Assembly: GCA_963920705.1 (NCBI GenBank)
Contig: CAWUCO010000174.1
Coordinates: 116,001-180,000 of the forward strand
Length of the DNA stretch: 64,000 nucleotides
Direction of reading: 5' to 3'
DNA from: Odiellus spinosus
Taxonomy: Eukaryota > Arthropoda > Arachnida > Opiliones > Phalangiidae
Made by a program: the position numbers and the translations under genes. Position 1 is the first letter of the stretch, and each line of letters opens with the position of its first letter. The notes beneath the pieces were generated by a model. That model was not told the origin of the DNA. It did not search any database and saw only the letters and a program-made list of their open reading frames with translations. Of this stretch, positions 1 through 12,999 are shown piece after piece.

Positions 1-360
1 ATTCGAAAGAGCATTTAATGGACAGTCTAAATAATAAGAGTTTTCAAAAATCCGTTGAAAAACAAGGAAAATATGGCCAATTCAAGAAATCATAGAATAT
101 CAAAATAGTCAAATTTCAGATTTTAAAAATTCGCTTTTTGATATTAGATGTTTTTTGAATTGTCCATATTTTCCATGTTTTTCAACGGATTTTCCAAAAC
201 TCTTGATTTTCAGATAGGCCAATATTTGCTCTTTCGAGTGGTCTTAATTTTGTCTAAATCGCTTAAAAATCAAAAGTTTTGTGTCCATTTTAATCCAATA
301 ATCTTGGATTTTTAAGCGTTTTTGCTTTATTTTAACCAATTTTATATTTGTCACAATTTT
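1..360 (+). repeat. Partial satellite monomer at left edge (variant a)
   Basis: The window opens inside a monomer, in the left palindrome arm. Diagnostic bases are GAGCATTTAATGG, AACAAGGAAAA and TTTTAAAAATTCGC, with TTAAGCG in the spacer. This is the complete-type a monomer that also occurs at 3805, and it donates the left half of the fused monomers at 1509 and 2657. The array continues beyond the window on this side. Confidence 0.97.
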
Positions 361-1508
361 GCAATTTAGACAAAACCAAAGTCATTCGAAAGAGCAATTA
401 ATGGACAGTCTAAATAACAAGAGTTTTCAAAAATCCGTTGAAAAACAAGAAAAATATGGCCAATTCAAGAAATCATAGAATATCAAAATAGTCAAATTTC
501 AGATTTTCAAAATTCGCTTTTTGATATTAGATGCTTTTTGAATTGTCCATATTTTCCATGTTTTTCAACGGATTTTCCAAAACTCTTGATTTTCCGATAG
601 ACCAATATTTGCTCTTTCGAGTGGTTTTAATTTTGTCTAAATCGCTTAAAAATCAAAAGTTTTGTGTCCATTTTAATCCAATAATCTTGGATTTTTAAGT
701 GTTTTTGCTTTAGTTTAACCAATTTTATATTTGTCACAATTTTGCAATTTAGACAAAACCAAAGTCATTCGAAAGAGCAATTAATGGACAGTCTAAATAA
801 CAAGAGTTTTCAAAAATCCGTTGAAAAACAAGAAAAATATGGCCAATTCAAGAAATCATACAATATCAAAATAGTCAAATTTCAGATTTTCAAAATTCGC
901 TTTTTGATATTAGATGTTTTTGAATTGTCCATATTTTCCATGTTTTTCAACGGATTTTCCAAAACTCTTGTTTTTTAGATAGACCAATATTTGCTCTTTC
1001 GAGTAGTCTTAATTTTGTCTAAATCGCTTAAAAATCAAAAGTTTTGTGTCCATTTGAATCCAATAATCTTGGATTTTTTAGTGTTTTTGCTTTATTTTAA
1101 CCAATTTTATATTTGTCGCAATTTTGCAATTTAGACAAAACCAAAGTCATTCGAAAGAGCAATTAATAGACAGTCTAAATAATAAGAGTTTTCAAAAATC
1201 CGTTGAAAAACAAGAAAAATATGGCCAATTCAAGAAATCATAGAATATCAAAATAGTCCAATTTCAGATTTTCAATATTCGCTTTTTGATATTAGATGTT
1301 TTTTGAATTGTCCATATTTTCCATGTTTTTCAACGGATTTTCCAAAACTCATGATTTTCAGATAGACCAATATTTGGTCTTTCGAGTGGTCTTAATTTTG
1401 TCTAAATCGCTTAAAAATCAAAAGTTTTGTGTCCATTTTAATCCAATAATCTTGGATTTTTAAGCGTTTTTGCTTAATTTTAACCAATTTTATAATTGTC
1501 ACAATTTT
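1..1508 (+). repeat. HOR unit a-b-c-d (tetramer, first base(s) missing)
   Basis: Four distinguishable monomers: a (1-360, GCATTTAATGG, AAGGAAAA); b (361, AACAAGAG, GATGCTTTTT, CCGATAG, GGTTTTAATT); c (744, TCATACAATATC, 382 bp, TTGTTTTTTAG); d (1126, TTAATAGACAG, TAGTCCAATTT, TCAATATTCGC, TTGGTCTTTC). This order is the reference for zone A. Confidence 0.9.
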
Positions 1509-2656
1509 GCAATTTAGACAAAACCAAAGTCATTCGAAAGAGCATTTAATGGACAGTCTAAATAATAAGAGTTTTCAAAAATCCGTTGAAAAACAAGGAA
1601 AATATGGCCAATTCAAGAAATCATAGAATATCAAAATAGTCAAATTTCAGATTTTAAAAATTCGCTTTTTGATATTAGATGTTTTTTGAATTGTCCATAT
1701 TTTCCATGTTTTTCAACGGATTTTCCAAAACTCTTGATTTTCCGATAGACCAATATTTGCTCTTTCGAGTGGTTTTAATTTTGTCTAAATCGCTTAAAAA
1801 TCAAAAGTTTTGTGTCCATTTTAATCCAATAATCTTGGATTTTTAAGTGTTTTTGCTTTAGTTTAACCAATTTTATATTTGTCACAATTTTGCAATTTAG
1901 ACAAAACCAAAGTCATTCGAAAGAGCAATTAATGGACAGTCTAAATAACAAGAGTTTTCAAAAATCCGTTGAAAAACAAGAAAAATATGGCCAATTCAAG
2001 AAATCATACAATATCAAAATAGTCAAATTTCAGATTTTCAAAATTCGCTTTTTGATATTAGATGTTTTTGAATTGTCCATATTTTCCATGTTTTTCAACG
2101 GATTTTCCAAAACTCTTGTTTTTTAGATAGACCAATATTTGCTCTTTCGAGTAGTCTTAATTTTGTCTAAATCGCTTAAAAATCAAAAGTTTTGTGTCCA
2201 TTTGAATCCAATAATCTTGGATTTTTTAGTGTTTTTGCTTTATTTTAACCAATTTTATATTTGTCGCAATTTTGCAATTTAGACAAAACCAAAGTCATTC
2301 GAAAGAGCAATTAATAGACAGTCTAAATAATAAGAGTTTTCAAAAATCCGTTGAAAAACAAGAAAAATATGGCCAATTCAAGAAATCATAGAATATCAAA
2401 ATAGTCCAATTTCAGATTTTCAATATTCGCTTTTTGATATTAGATGTTTTTTGAATTGTCCATATTTTCCATGTTTTTCAACGGATTTTCCAAAACTCAT
2501 GATTTTCAGATAGACCAATATTTGGTCTTTCGAGTGGTCTTAATTTTGTCTAAATCGCTTAAAAATCAAAAGTTTTGTGTCCATTTTAATCCAATAATCT
2601 TGGATTTTTAAGCGTTTTTGCTTAATTTTAACCAATTTTATAATTGTCACAATTTT
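1509..2656 (+). repeat. Contracted HOR unit ab-c-d (trimer, 1148 bp)
   Basis: The first monomer (1509-1891) is a fusion. It carries five a markers up to GATGTTTTTT (base 1682), then four b markers starting with CCGATAG (base 1743), GGTTTTAATT, TTAAGTG and CTTTAGTTT. Normal c (1892) and d (2274) monomers follow. The structure is that expected when unequal crossing-over between neighbours a and b removes one monomer length. Confidence 0.9.
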
Positions 2657-3804
2657 GCAATTTAGACAAAACCAAAGTCATTCGAAAGAGCATTTAATGG
2701 ACAGTCTAAATAATAAGAGTTTTCAAAAATCCGTTGAAAAACAAGGAAAATATGGCCAATTCAAGAAATCATAGAATATCAAAATAGTCAAATTTCAGAT
2801 TTTAAAAATTCGCTTTTTGATATTAGATGTTTTTTGAATTGTCCATATTTTCCATGTTTTTCAACGGATTTTCCAAAACTCTTGATTTTCCGATAGACCA
2901 ATATTTGCTCTTTCGAGTGGTTTTAATTTTGTCTAAATCGCTTAAAAATCAAAAGTTTTGTGTCCATTTTAATCCAATAATCTTGGATTTTTAAGTGTTT
3001 TTGCTTTAGTTTAACCAATTTTATATTTGTCACAATTTTGCAATTTAGACAAAACCAAAGTCATTCGAAAGAGCAATTAATGGACAGTCTAAATAACAAG
3101 AGTTTTCAAAAATCCGTTGAAAAACAAGAAAAATATGGCCAATTCAAGAAATCATACAATATCAAAATAGTCAAATTTCAGATTTTCAAAATTCGCTTTT
3201 TGATATTAGATGTTTTTGAATTGTCCATATTTTCCATGTTTTTCAACGGATTTTCCAAAACTCTTGTTTTTTAGATAGACCAATATTTGCTCTTTCGAGT
3301 AGTCTTAATTTTGTCTAAATCGCTTAAAAATCAAAAGTTTTGTGTCCATTTGAATCCAATAATCTTGGATTTTTTAGTGTTTTTGCTTTATTTTAACCAA
3401 TTTTATATTTGTCGCAATTTTGCAATTTAGACAAAACCAAAGTCATTCGAAAGAGCAATTAATAGACAGTCTAAATAATAAGAGTTTTCAAAAATCCGTT
3501 GAAAAACAAGAAAAATATGGCCAATTCAAGAAATCATAGAATATCAAAATAGTCCAATTTCAGATTTTCAATATTCGCTTTTTGATATTAGATGTTTTTT
3601 GAATTGTCCATATTTTCCATGTTTTTCAACGGATTTTCCAAAACTCATGATTTTCAGATAGACCAATATTTGGTCTTTCGAGTGGTCTTAATTTTGTCTA
3701 AATCGCTTAAAAATCAAAAGTTTTGTGTCCATTTTAATCCAATAATCTTGGATTTTTAAGCGTTTTTGCTTAATTTTAACCAATTTTATAATTGTCACAA
3801 TTTT
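2657..3804 (+). repeat. Contracted HOR unit ab-c-d, second copy
   Basis: This repeats 1509-2656 with the same length and the same fused ab monomer; I saw no difference by eye. The contracted trimer was therefore itself duplicated as a unit after it formed, rather than arising twice. Confidence 0.9.
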
Positions 3805-5335
3805 GCAATTTAGACAAAACCAAAGTCATTCGAAAGAGCATTTAATGGACATTCTAAATAATAAGAGTTTTCAAAAATCCGTTGAAAAACAAGGAAAATA
3901 TGGCCAATTCAAGAAATCATAGAATATCAAAATAGTCAAATTTCAGATTTTAAAAATTCGCTTTTTGATATTAGATGTTTTTTGAATTGTCCATATTTTC
4001 CATGTTTTTCAACGGATTTTCCAAAACTCTTGATTTTCAGATAGGCCAATATTTGCTCTTTCGAGTGGTCTTAATTTTGTCTAAATCGCTTAAAAATCAA
4101 AAGTTTTGTGTCCATTTTAATCCAATAATCTTGGATTTTTAAGCGTTTTTGCTTTATTTTAACCAATTTTATATTTGTCACAATTTTGCAATTTAGACAA
4201 AACCAAAGTCATTCGAAAGAGCAATTAATGGACAGTCTAAATAACAAGAGTTTTCAAAAATCCGTTGAAAAACAAGAAAAATATGGCCAATTCAAGAAAT
4301 CATAGAATATCAAAATAGTCAAATTTCAGATTTTCAAAATTCGCTTTTTGATATTAGATGCTTTTTGAATTGTCCATATTTTCCATGTTTTTCAACGGAT
4401 TTTCCAAAACTCTTGATTTTCCGATAGACCAATATTTGCTCTTTCGAGTGGTTTTAATTTTGTCTAAATCGCTTAAAAATCAAAAGTTTTGTGTCCATTT
4501 TAATCCAATAATCTTGGATTTTTAAGTGTTTTTGCTTTAGTTTAACCAATTTTATATTTGTCACAATTTTGCAATTTAGACAAAACCAAAGTCATTCGAA
4601 AGAGCAATTAATGGACAGTCTAAATAACAAGAGTTTTCAAAAATCCGTTGAAAAACAAGAAAAATATGGCCAATTCAAGAAATCATACAATATCAAAATA
4701 GTCAAATTTCAGATTTTCAAAATTCGCTTTTTGATATTAGATGTTTTTGAATTGTCCATATTTTCCATGTTTTTCAACGGATTTTCCAAAACTCTTGTTT
4801 TTTAGATAGACCAATATTTGCTCTTTCGAGTAGTCTTAATTTTGTCTAAATCGCTTAAAAATCAAAAGTTTTGTGTCCATTTGAATCCAATAATCTTGGA
4901 TTTTTTAGTGTTTTTGCTTTATTTTAACCAATTTTATATTTGTCGCAATTTTGCAATTTAGACAAAACCAAAGTCATTCGAAAGAGCAATTAATAGACAG
5001 TCTAAATAATAAGAGTTTTCAAAAATCCGTTGAAAAACAAGAAAAATATGGCCAATTCAAGAAATCATAGAATATCAAAATAGTCAAATTTCAGATTTTC
5101 AATATTCGCTTTTTGATATTAGATGTTTTTTGAATTGTCCATATTTTCCATGTTTTTCAACGGATTTTCCAAAACTCTTGATTTTCAGATAGACCAATAT
5201 TTGGTCTTTCGAGTGGTCTTAATTTTGTCTAAATCGCTTAAAAATCAAAAGTTTTGTGTCCATTTTAATCCAATAATCTTGGATTTTTAAGCGTTTTTGC
5301 TTAATTTTAACCAATTTTATAATTGTCACAATTTT
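3805..5335 (+). repeat. HOR unit a-b-c-d (tetramer, 1531 bp)
   Basis: Full-length order restored: a (3805, with a private GGACATTCT change), b (4188), c (4571), d (4953). The d copy lacks the TAGTCC and AACTCATG changes of the earlier d monomers. This unit flanks the contracted trimers on the right and supports reading the trimers as derived. Confidence 0.9.
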
Positions 5336-6867
5336 GCAATTTAGACAAAACCAAAGTCATTCGAAAGAGCATTTAATGGACAGTCTAAATAATAAGAGTT
5401 TTCAAAAATCCGTTGAAAAACAAGGAAAATATGGCCAATTCAAGAAATCATAGAATATCAAAATAGTCAAATTTCAGATTTTAAAAATTCGCTTTTTGAT
5501 ATTAGATGTTTTTTGAATTGTCCATATTTTCCATGTTTTTCAACGGATTTTCCAAAACTCTTGATTTTCAGATAGACCAATATTTGATCTTTCGAGTGGT
5601 CTTAATTTTGTCTAAATCGCTTAAAAATCAAAAGTTTTGTGTCCATTTTAATCCAATAATCTTGGATTTTTAAGCGTTTTTGCTTTATTTTAACCAATTT
5701 TATATTTGTCACAATTTTGCAATTTAGACAAAACCAAAGTCATTCGAAAGAGCAATTAATGGACAGTCTAAATAACAAGAGTTTTCAAAAATCCGTTGAA
5801 AAACAAGAAAAATATGGCCTATTCAAGAAATCATAGAATATCAAAATAGTCAAATTTCAGATTTTCAAAATTCGCTTTTTGATATTAGATGCTTTTTGAA
5901 TTGTCCATATTTTCCATGTTTTTCAACGGATTTTAAAAAACTCTTGTTTTTTAGATAGACCAATATTTGCTCTTTCGAGTGGTCTTAATTTTGTCTAAAT
6001 CGCTTAAAAATCAAAAGTTTTGTGTCCATTTGAATCCAATAATCTTGGATTTTTAAGCGTTTTTGCTTAATTTTAACCAATTTTATATTGGTCGCAATTT
6101 TGCAATTTAGACAAAACCAAAGTCATTCGAAAGAGCAATTAATGGACAGTCTAAATAATAAGAATTTTTTAAAAATCCGTTGAAAAACAAGAAAAATATG
6201 GCCAATTCAAGAAACCATACAATATCAAAATAGTCAAATTTCAGATTTTAAAAATTCGCTTTTTGATATTAGATGTTTATTGAATTGGCCATATTTTCCA
6301 TGTTTTTCAACGGATTTTCCAAAACTCTTGATTTTCAGATAGACCAATATTTGGTCTTTCGAGTGGTCTTAATTTTGTCTAAATCGCTTAAAAATCAAAA
6401 GTTTTGTGTCCATTTGAATCCAATAATCTTGGATTTTTTAGTGTTTTTGCTTTATTTTAACCAATTTTATATTTGTCGCAATTTTGCAATTTAGACAAAA
6501 CCAAAGTCATTCGAAAGAGCAATTAATAGACAGTCTAAATAATAAGAGTTTTCAAAAATCCGTTGAAAAACAAGAAAAATATGGCCAATTCAAGAAATCA
6601 TAGAATATCAAAATAGTCAAATTTCAGATTTTCAATATTCGCTTTTTGATATTAGATGTTTTTTGAATTGTCCATATTTTCCATGTTTTTCAACGGATTT
6701 TCCAAAACTCTTGATTTTCAGATAGACCAATATTTGTCTTTCGAGTGGTCTTAATTTTGTCTAAATCGCTTAAAAATCAAAAGTTTTGTGTCCATTTTAA
6801 TCCAATAATCTTGGATTTTTAAGCGTTTTTGCTTAATTTTAACCAATTTTATAATTGTCACAATTTT
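5336..6867 (+). repeat. HOR unit a-b'-e-d (tetramer, 1532 bp)
   Basis: Monomers: a (5336, TTGATCTTTC); b' (5719, ATTTTAAAAAACTC); e (6102, TAAGAATTTTTTAAAAA, GAAACCATACAAT, GTTTATTGAATTGG); d (6486, TTAATAGACAG). The position held by c in zone A is occupied here by the clearly different e type, while a, b and d keep their order. Confidence 0.88.
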
Positions 6868-8400
6868 GCAATTTAGACAAAACCAAAGTCATTCGAAAGA
6901 GCATTTAATGGACAGTCTAAATAATAAGAGTTTTCAAAAATCCGTTGAAAAACAAGGAAAATATGGCCAATTCAAGAAATCATAGAATATCAAAATAGTC
7001 AAATTTCAGATTTTAAAAATTCGCTTTTTGATATTAGATGTTTTTTGAATTGTCCATATTTTCCATGTTTTTCAACGGATTTTCCAAAACTCTTGATTTT
7101 CAGATAGACCAATATTTGATCTTTCGAGTGGTCTTAATTTTGTCTAAATCGCTTAAAAATCAAAAGTTTTGTGTCCATTTTAATCCAATAATCTTGGATT
7201 TTTAAGCGTTTTTGCTTTATTTTAACCAATTTTATATTTGTCACAATTTTGCAATTTAGACAAAACCAAAGTCATTCGAAAGAGCAATTAATGGACAGTC
7301 TAAATAACAAGAGTTTTCAAAAATCCGTTGAAAAACAAGAAAAATATGGCCAATTCAAGAAATCATAGAATATCAAAATAGTCAAATTTCAGATTTTCAA
7401 AATTCGCTTTTTGATATTAGATGCTTTTTGAATTGTCCATATTTTCCATGTTTTTCAACGGATTTTAAAAAACTCTTGTTTTTTAGATAGACCAATATTT
7501 GCTCTTTCGAGTGGTCTTAATTTTGTCTAAATCGCTTAAAAATCAAAAGTTTTGTGTCCATTTGAATCCAATAATCTTGGATTTTTAAGCGTTTTTGCTT
7601 AATTTTAACCAATTTTATATTGGTCGCAATTTTGCAATTTAGACAAAACCAAAGTCATTCGAAAGAGCAATTAATGGACAGTCTAAATAATAAGAATTTT
7701 TTAAAAATCCGTTGAAAAACAAGAAAAATATGGCCAATTCAAGAAACCATACAATATCAAAATAGTCAAATTTCAGATTTTAAAAATTCGCTTTTTGATA
7801 TTAGATGTTTATTGAATTGGCCATATTTTCCATGTTTTTCAACGGATTTTCCAAAACTCTTGATTTTCAGATAGACCAATATTTGGTCTTTCGAGTGGTC
7901 TTAATTTTGTCTAAATCGCTTAAAAATCAAAAGTTTTGTGTCCATTTGAATCCAATAATCTTGGATTTTTTAGTGTTTTTGCTTTATTTTAACCAATTTT
8001 ATATTTGTCGCAATTTTGCAATTTAGACAAAACCAAAGTCATTCGAAAGAGCAATTAATAGACAGTCTAAATAATAAGAGTTTTCAAAAATCCGTTGAAA
8101 AACAAGAAAAATATGGCCAATTCAAGAAATCATAGAATATCAAAATAGTCAAATTTCAGATTTTCAATATTCGCTTTTTGATATTAGATGTTTTTTGAAT
8201 TGTCCATATTTTCCATGTTTTTCAACGGATTTTCCAAAACTCTTGATTTTCAGATAGACCAATATTTGGTCTTTCGAGTGGTCTTAATTTTGTCTAAATC
8301 GCTTAAAAATCAAAAGTTTTGTGTCCATTTTAATCCAATAATCTTGGATTTTTAAGCGTTTTTGCTTAATTTTAACCAATTTTATAATTGTCACAATTTT
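6868..8400 (+). repeat. HOR unit a-b'-e-d, second copy
   Basis: Monomers at 6868, 7251, 7634 and 8018 repeat the preceding unit nearly base for base (period 1532-1533 bp). Small differences include TTTGTCTTTC near 6735 against TTTGGTCTTTC near 8268. Confidence 0.88.
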
Positions 8401-9551
8401 GCAATTTAGACAAAACCAAAGTCATTCGAAAGAGCATTAAATGGACAGTCTAAATAATAAGAGTTTTCAAAAATCCGTTGAAAAACAAGGAAAATATGGC
8501 CAATTCAAGAAATCATAGAATATCAAAATAGTCAAATTTCAGATTTTAAAAATTCGCTTTTTGATATTAGATGTTTTTTGAATTGTCCATATTTTCCATG
8601 TTTTTCAACGGATTTTCCAAAACTATTGATTTTCAGATAGACCAATATTTGCTCTTTCGAGTGGTCTTAATTTTGTCTAAATCGCTTAAAAATCAAAAGT
8701 TTTGTGTCCATTTTAATCCAATAATCTTGGATTTTTAAGCGTTTTTGCTTTATTTTAACCAATTTTATATTTGTCACAATTTTGCAATTTAGACAAAACC
8801 AAAGTCATTCGAAAGAGCAATTAATGGACAGTCTAAATAACAAGAGTTTTCAAAAATCCGTTGAAAAACAAGAAAAATATGGCCAATTCAAGAAATCATA
8901 GAATATCAAAATAGTCAAATTTCAGATTTTCAAAATTCGCTTTTTTGATATTGGATACTTTTTGAATTGTCCATATTTTCCATGTTTTTCAACGGATTTT
9001 AAAAAACTCTTGTTTTTTAGATAGACCAATATTTGCTCTTTCGAGTGGTCTTAATTTTGTCTAAATCGCTTAAAAATCAAAAGTTTTGTGTCCATTTGAA
9101 TCCAATAATCTTGGATTTTTAAGCGTTTTTGCTTAATTTTAACCAATTTTATATTGGTCACAATTTTGCAATTTAGACAAAACCAAAGTCATTCGAAAGA
9201 GCAATTAATGGACAGTCTAAATAATAAGAATTTTTTAAAAATCCGTTGAAAAACAAGAAAAATATGGCCAATTCAAGAAACCATACAATATCAAAATAGT
9301 CAAATTTCAGATTTTAAAAATTCGCTTTTTGATATTAGATGTTTATTGAATTGGCCATATTTTCCATGTTTTTCAACGGATTTTCCAAAACTCTTGTTTT
9401 TTAGATAGACCAATATTTGCTCTTTCGAGTAGTCTTAATTTTGTCTAAATCGCTTAAAAATCAAAAGTTTTGTGTCCATTTGAATCCAATAATCTTGGAT
9501 TTTTAAGTGTTTTTGCTTAATTTTAACCAATTTTATATTTGTCACAATTTT
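8401..9551 (+). repeat. Third a-b'-e run, lacking a d monomer
   Basis: Monomers a (8401, GCATTAAATGG), b' (8784, with TTGGATACTT) and e (9168). The expected d type (TTAATAGACAG) does not follow; a b-like monomer begins at 9552 instead. From here to the end of the window I did not see the TTAATAGACAG marker again, so this is the border between zones B and C. Confidence 0.8.
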
Positions 9552-10699
9552 GCAATTTAGACAAAACCAAAGTCATTCGAAAGAGCAATTAATGGACAGT
9601 CTAAATAATAAGAGTTTTCAAAAATCCGTTGAAAAACAAGAAAAATATGGCCAATTCAAGAAATCATAGAATATCAAAATAGTCAAATTTCAGATTTTCA
9701 AAATTCGCTTTTTGATATTAGATGCTTTTTGAATTGTCCATATTTTCCATGTTTTTCAACGGATTTTCCAAAACTCTTGTTTTTTAGATAGACCAATATT
9801 TGCTCTTTCGAGTGGTCTTAATTTTGTCTAAATCGCTTAAAAATCAAAAGTTTTGTGTCCATTTGAATCCAATAATCTTGGATTTTTAAGCGTTTTTGCT
9901 TAATTTTAACCAATTTTATATTGGTCACAATTTTGCAATTTAGACAAAACCAAAGTCATTCGAAAGAGCAATTAATGGACAGTCTAAATAATAAGAATTT
10001 TTTAAAAATCCGTTGAAAAACAAGAAAAATATGACCAATTCAAGAAACCATACAATATCAAAATAGTCAAATTTCAGATTTTAAAAATTCGCTTTTTGAT
10101 ATTAGATGTTTTTGAATTGTCCATATTTTCCATGTTTTTCAACGGATTTTCCAAAACTCTTGTTTTTTAGATAGACCAATATTTGCTCTTTCGAGTAGTC
10201 TTAATTTTGTCTAAATCGCTTAAAAATCAAAAGTTTTGTGTCCATTTGAATCCAATAATCTTGGATTTTTAAGTGTTTTTGCTTTATTTAAACCAATTTT
10301 ATATTTGTCACAATTTTGCAATTTAGACAAAACCAAAGTCATTCGAAAGAGCGATTAATGGACAGTCTAAATAACAAGAGTTTTCAAAAATCCGTTCAAA
10401 AACAAGAAAAATATGGCCAATTCAAGAAATCATAGAATATCAAAATAGTCAAATTTCAGATTTTCAAAATTCGCTTTTTGATATTAGATGCTTTTTGAAT
10501 TGTCCATATTTTCCATGTTTTTCAACGGATTTTCCAAAACTCTTGTTTTTCAGATAGACCAATATTTGCTCTTTCGAGTGGTCTTAATTTTGTCTAAATC
10601 GCTTAAAAATCAAAAGTTTTGTGTCATTTTAATCCAATAATCTTGGATTTTTAAGTGTTTTTGCTTTATTTTAACCAATTTTATATTTGTCACAATTTT
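9552..10699 (+). repeat. Transitional monomers (three) between zones B and C
   Basis: Monomers at 9552 (b-like), 9935 (e type with TATGACC) and 10318 (GAGCGATTAATGG, CCGTTCAAAAAC). They mix zone B and zone C markers and do not repeat as a block. Confidence 0.7.
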
Positions 10700-12999
10700 G
10701 CAATTTAGACAAAACCAAAGTCATTCGAAAGAGCAATTAATGGACAGTCTAAATAACAAGAGTTTCCAAAAATCCGTTGAAAAACAAGAAAAATATGGCC
10801 AATTCAAGAAATCATACAATATCAAAATAGTCAAATTTCAGATTTTCAAAATTCGCTTTTTGATATTAGATGCTTTTTGAATTGTCCATATTTTCCATGT
10901 TTTTCAACGGATTTTCCAAAACTCTTGTTTTTTAGATAGACCAATATTTGCTCTTTCGAGTAGTCTTAATTTTGTCTAAATCGCTTAAAAATCAAAAGTT
11001 TTGTGTCCATTTGAATCCAATAATCTTGGATTTTTAAGTGTTTTTGCTTTATTTTAACCAATTTTATATTTGTCACAATTTTGCAATTTAGACAAAACCA
11101 AAGTCATTCGAAATAGCAATTAATGGACAGTCTAAATAAAAAGAGTTTTCAAAAATCCGTTGAAAAACAAGAAAAATATGGCCAATTCAAGAAATCATAG
11201 AATATCAAACTAGTCAAATTTCAGATTTTATAAATTCGCTTTTTGATATTAGATGCTTTTTGAATTGTCCATATTTTCCATGTTTTTCAACGGATTTTCC
11301 AAAACTCTTGTTTTTTAGATAGACCAATATTTGCTCTTTCGAGTGGTCTTAATTTTGTCTAAATCGCTTAAAAATCAAAAGTTTTGTGTCCATTTGAATC
11401 CAATAATCTTGGATTTTTAAGCGTTTTTGCTTAATTTTAACCAATTTTATATTGGTCACAATTTTGCAATTTAGACAAAACCAAAGTCATTCGAAAGAGC
11501 AATTAATGGAGAGTCTAAATAATAAGAATTTTTTAAAAATCCGTTGAAAAACAAGAAAAATATGGCCAATTCAAGAAACCATACAATATCAAAATAGTCA
11601 AATTTCAGATTTTAAAAATTCGCTTTTTGATATTAGATGTTTTTTGAATTGGCCATATTTTCCATGTTTTTCAACGGATTTTCCAAAACTCTTGTTTTTT
11701 AGATAGACCAATATTTGCTCTTTCGAGTAGTCTTAATTTTGTCTAAATCGCTTAAAAATCAAAAGTTTTGTGTCCATTTGAATCCAATAATCTTGGATTT
11801 TTAAGCGTTTTTGCTTAATTTTAACCAATTTTATATTGGTCACAATTTTGCAATTTAGACAAAACCAAAGTCATTCGAAATAGCAATTAATGGACAGTCT
11901 AAATAATAAGAATTTTTTAAAAATCCGTTGAAAAACAAGAAAAATATGACCAATTCAAGAAACCATACAATATCAAAATAGTCAAATTTCAGATTTTAAA
12001 AATTCGCTTTTTGATATTAGATGTTTTTTGAATTGGCCATATTTTCCATGTTTTTCAACGGATTTTCCAAAACTCTTGTTTTTTAGATAGACCAATATTT
12101 GTTCTTTCGAGTAGTCTTAATTTTGTCTAAATCGCTTAAAAATCAAAAGTTTTGTGTCCATTTGAATCCAATAATCTTGGATTTTTAAGTGTTTTTGCTT
12201 TATTTTAACCAATTTTATATTTGTCAAAATTTTGCAATTTAGACAAAACCACAGTCATTCGAAAGATCAATTAATGGACAGTCTAAATAATAAGAATTTT
12301 TTAAAAATCCGTTGAAAAACAAGAAAAATATGGCCAATTCAAGAAACCATACAATATCAAAATAGTCAAATTTCAGATTTTAAAAATTCGCTTTTTGATA
12401 TTAGATGTTTTTTGAATTGGCCATATTTTCCATGTTTTTCAACGGATTTTCCAAAACTCTTGTTTTTTAGATAGACCAATATTTGCTCTTTCGAGTAGTC
12501 TTAATTTTGTCTAAATAGCTTAAAAATCAAAAGTTTTGTGTCCATTTGAATCCAATAATCTTGGATTTTTAAGTGTTTTTGCTTTATTTTAACCAATTTT
12601 ATATTTGTCACAATTTTGCAATTTAGACAAAACCAAAGTCATTCGAAAGAGCAATTAATGGACAGTCTAAATAACAAGACTTTTCAAAAATCCGTTGAAA
12701 AACAAGAAAAATATGGCCAATTCAAGAAATCATAGAATATCAAAATAGTCAAATTTCAGATTTTCAAAATTCGCTTTTTGATATTAGATGCTTTTTGAAT
12801 TGTCCATATTTTCCATGTTTTTCAACGGATTTTCCAAAACTCTTGTTTTTCAGATAGACCAATATTTGCTCTTTCGAGTGGTCTTAATTTTGTCTAAATC
12901 GCTTAAAAATCAAAAGTTTTGTGTCATTTTAATCCAATAATCTTGGATTTTTAAGTGTTTTTGCTTTATTTTAACCAATTTTATATTTGTCACAATTTT
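10700..12999 (+). repeat. HOR unit of six monomers (2300 bp), copy 1
   Basis: Monomers start at 10700 (AGTTTCCAAAAAT), 11083 (GAAATAGC, AATAAAAAGAG, CAAACTAGTC), 11466 (GGAGAGTC, e type), 11850 (GAAATAGC, TATGACC, e type), 12234 (ACCACAGTC, GAAAGATC, e type) and 12618 (AACAAGACTTTT). The private variants recur 2300 bp downstream. Confidence 0.88.
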
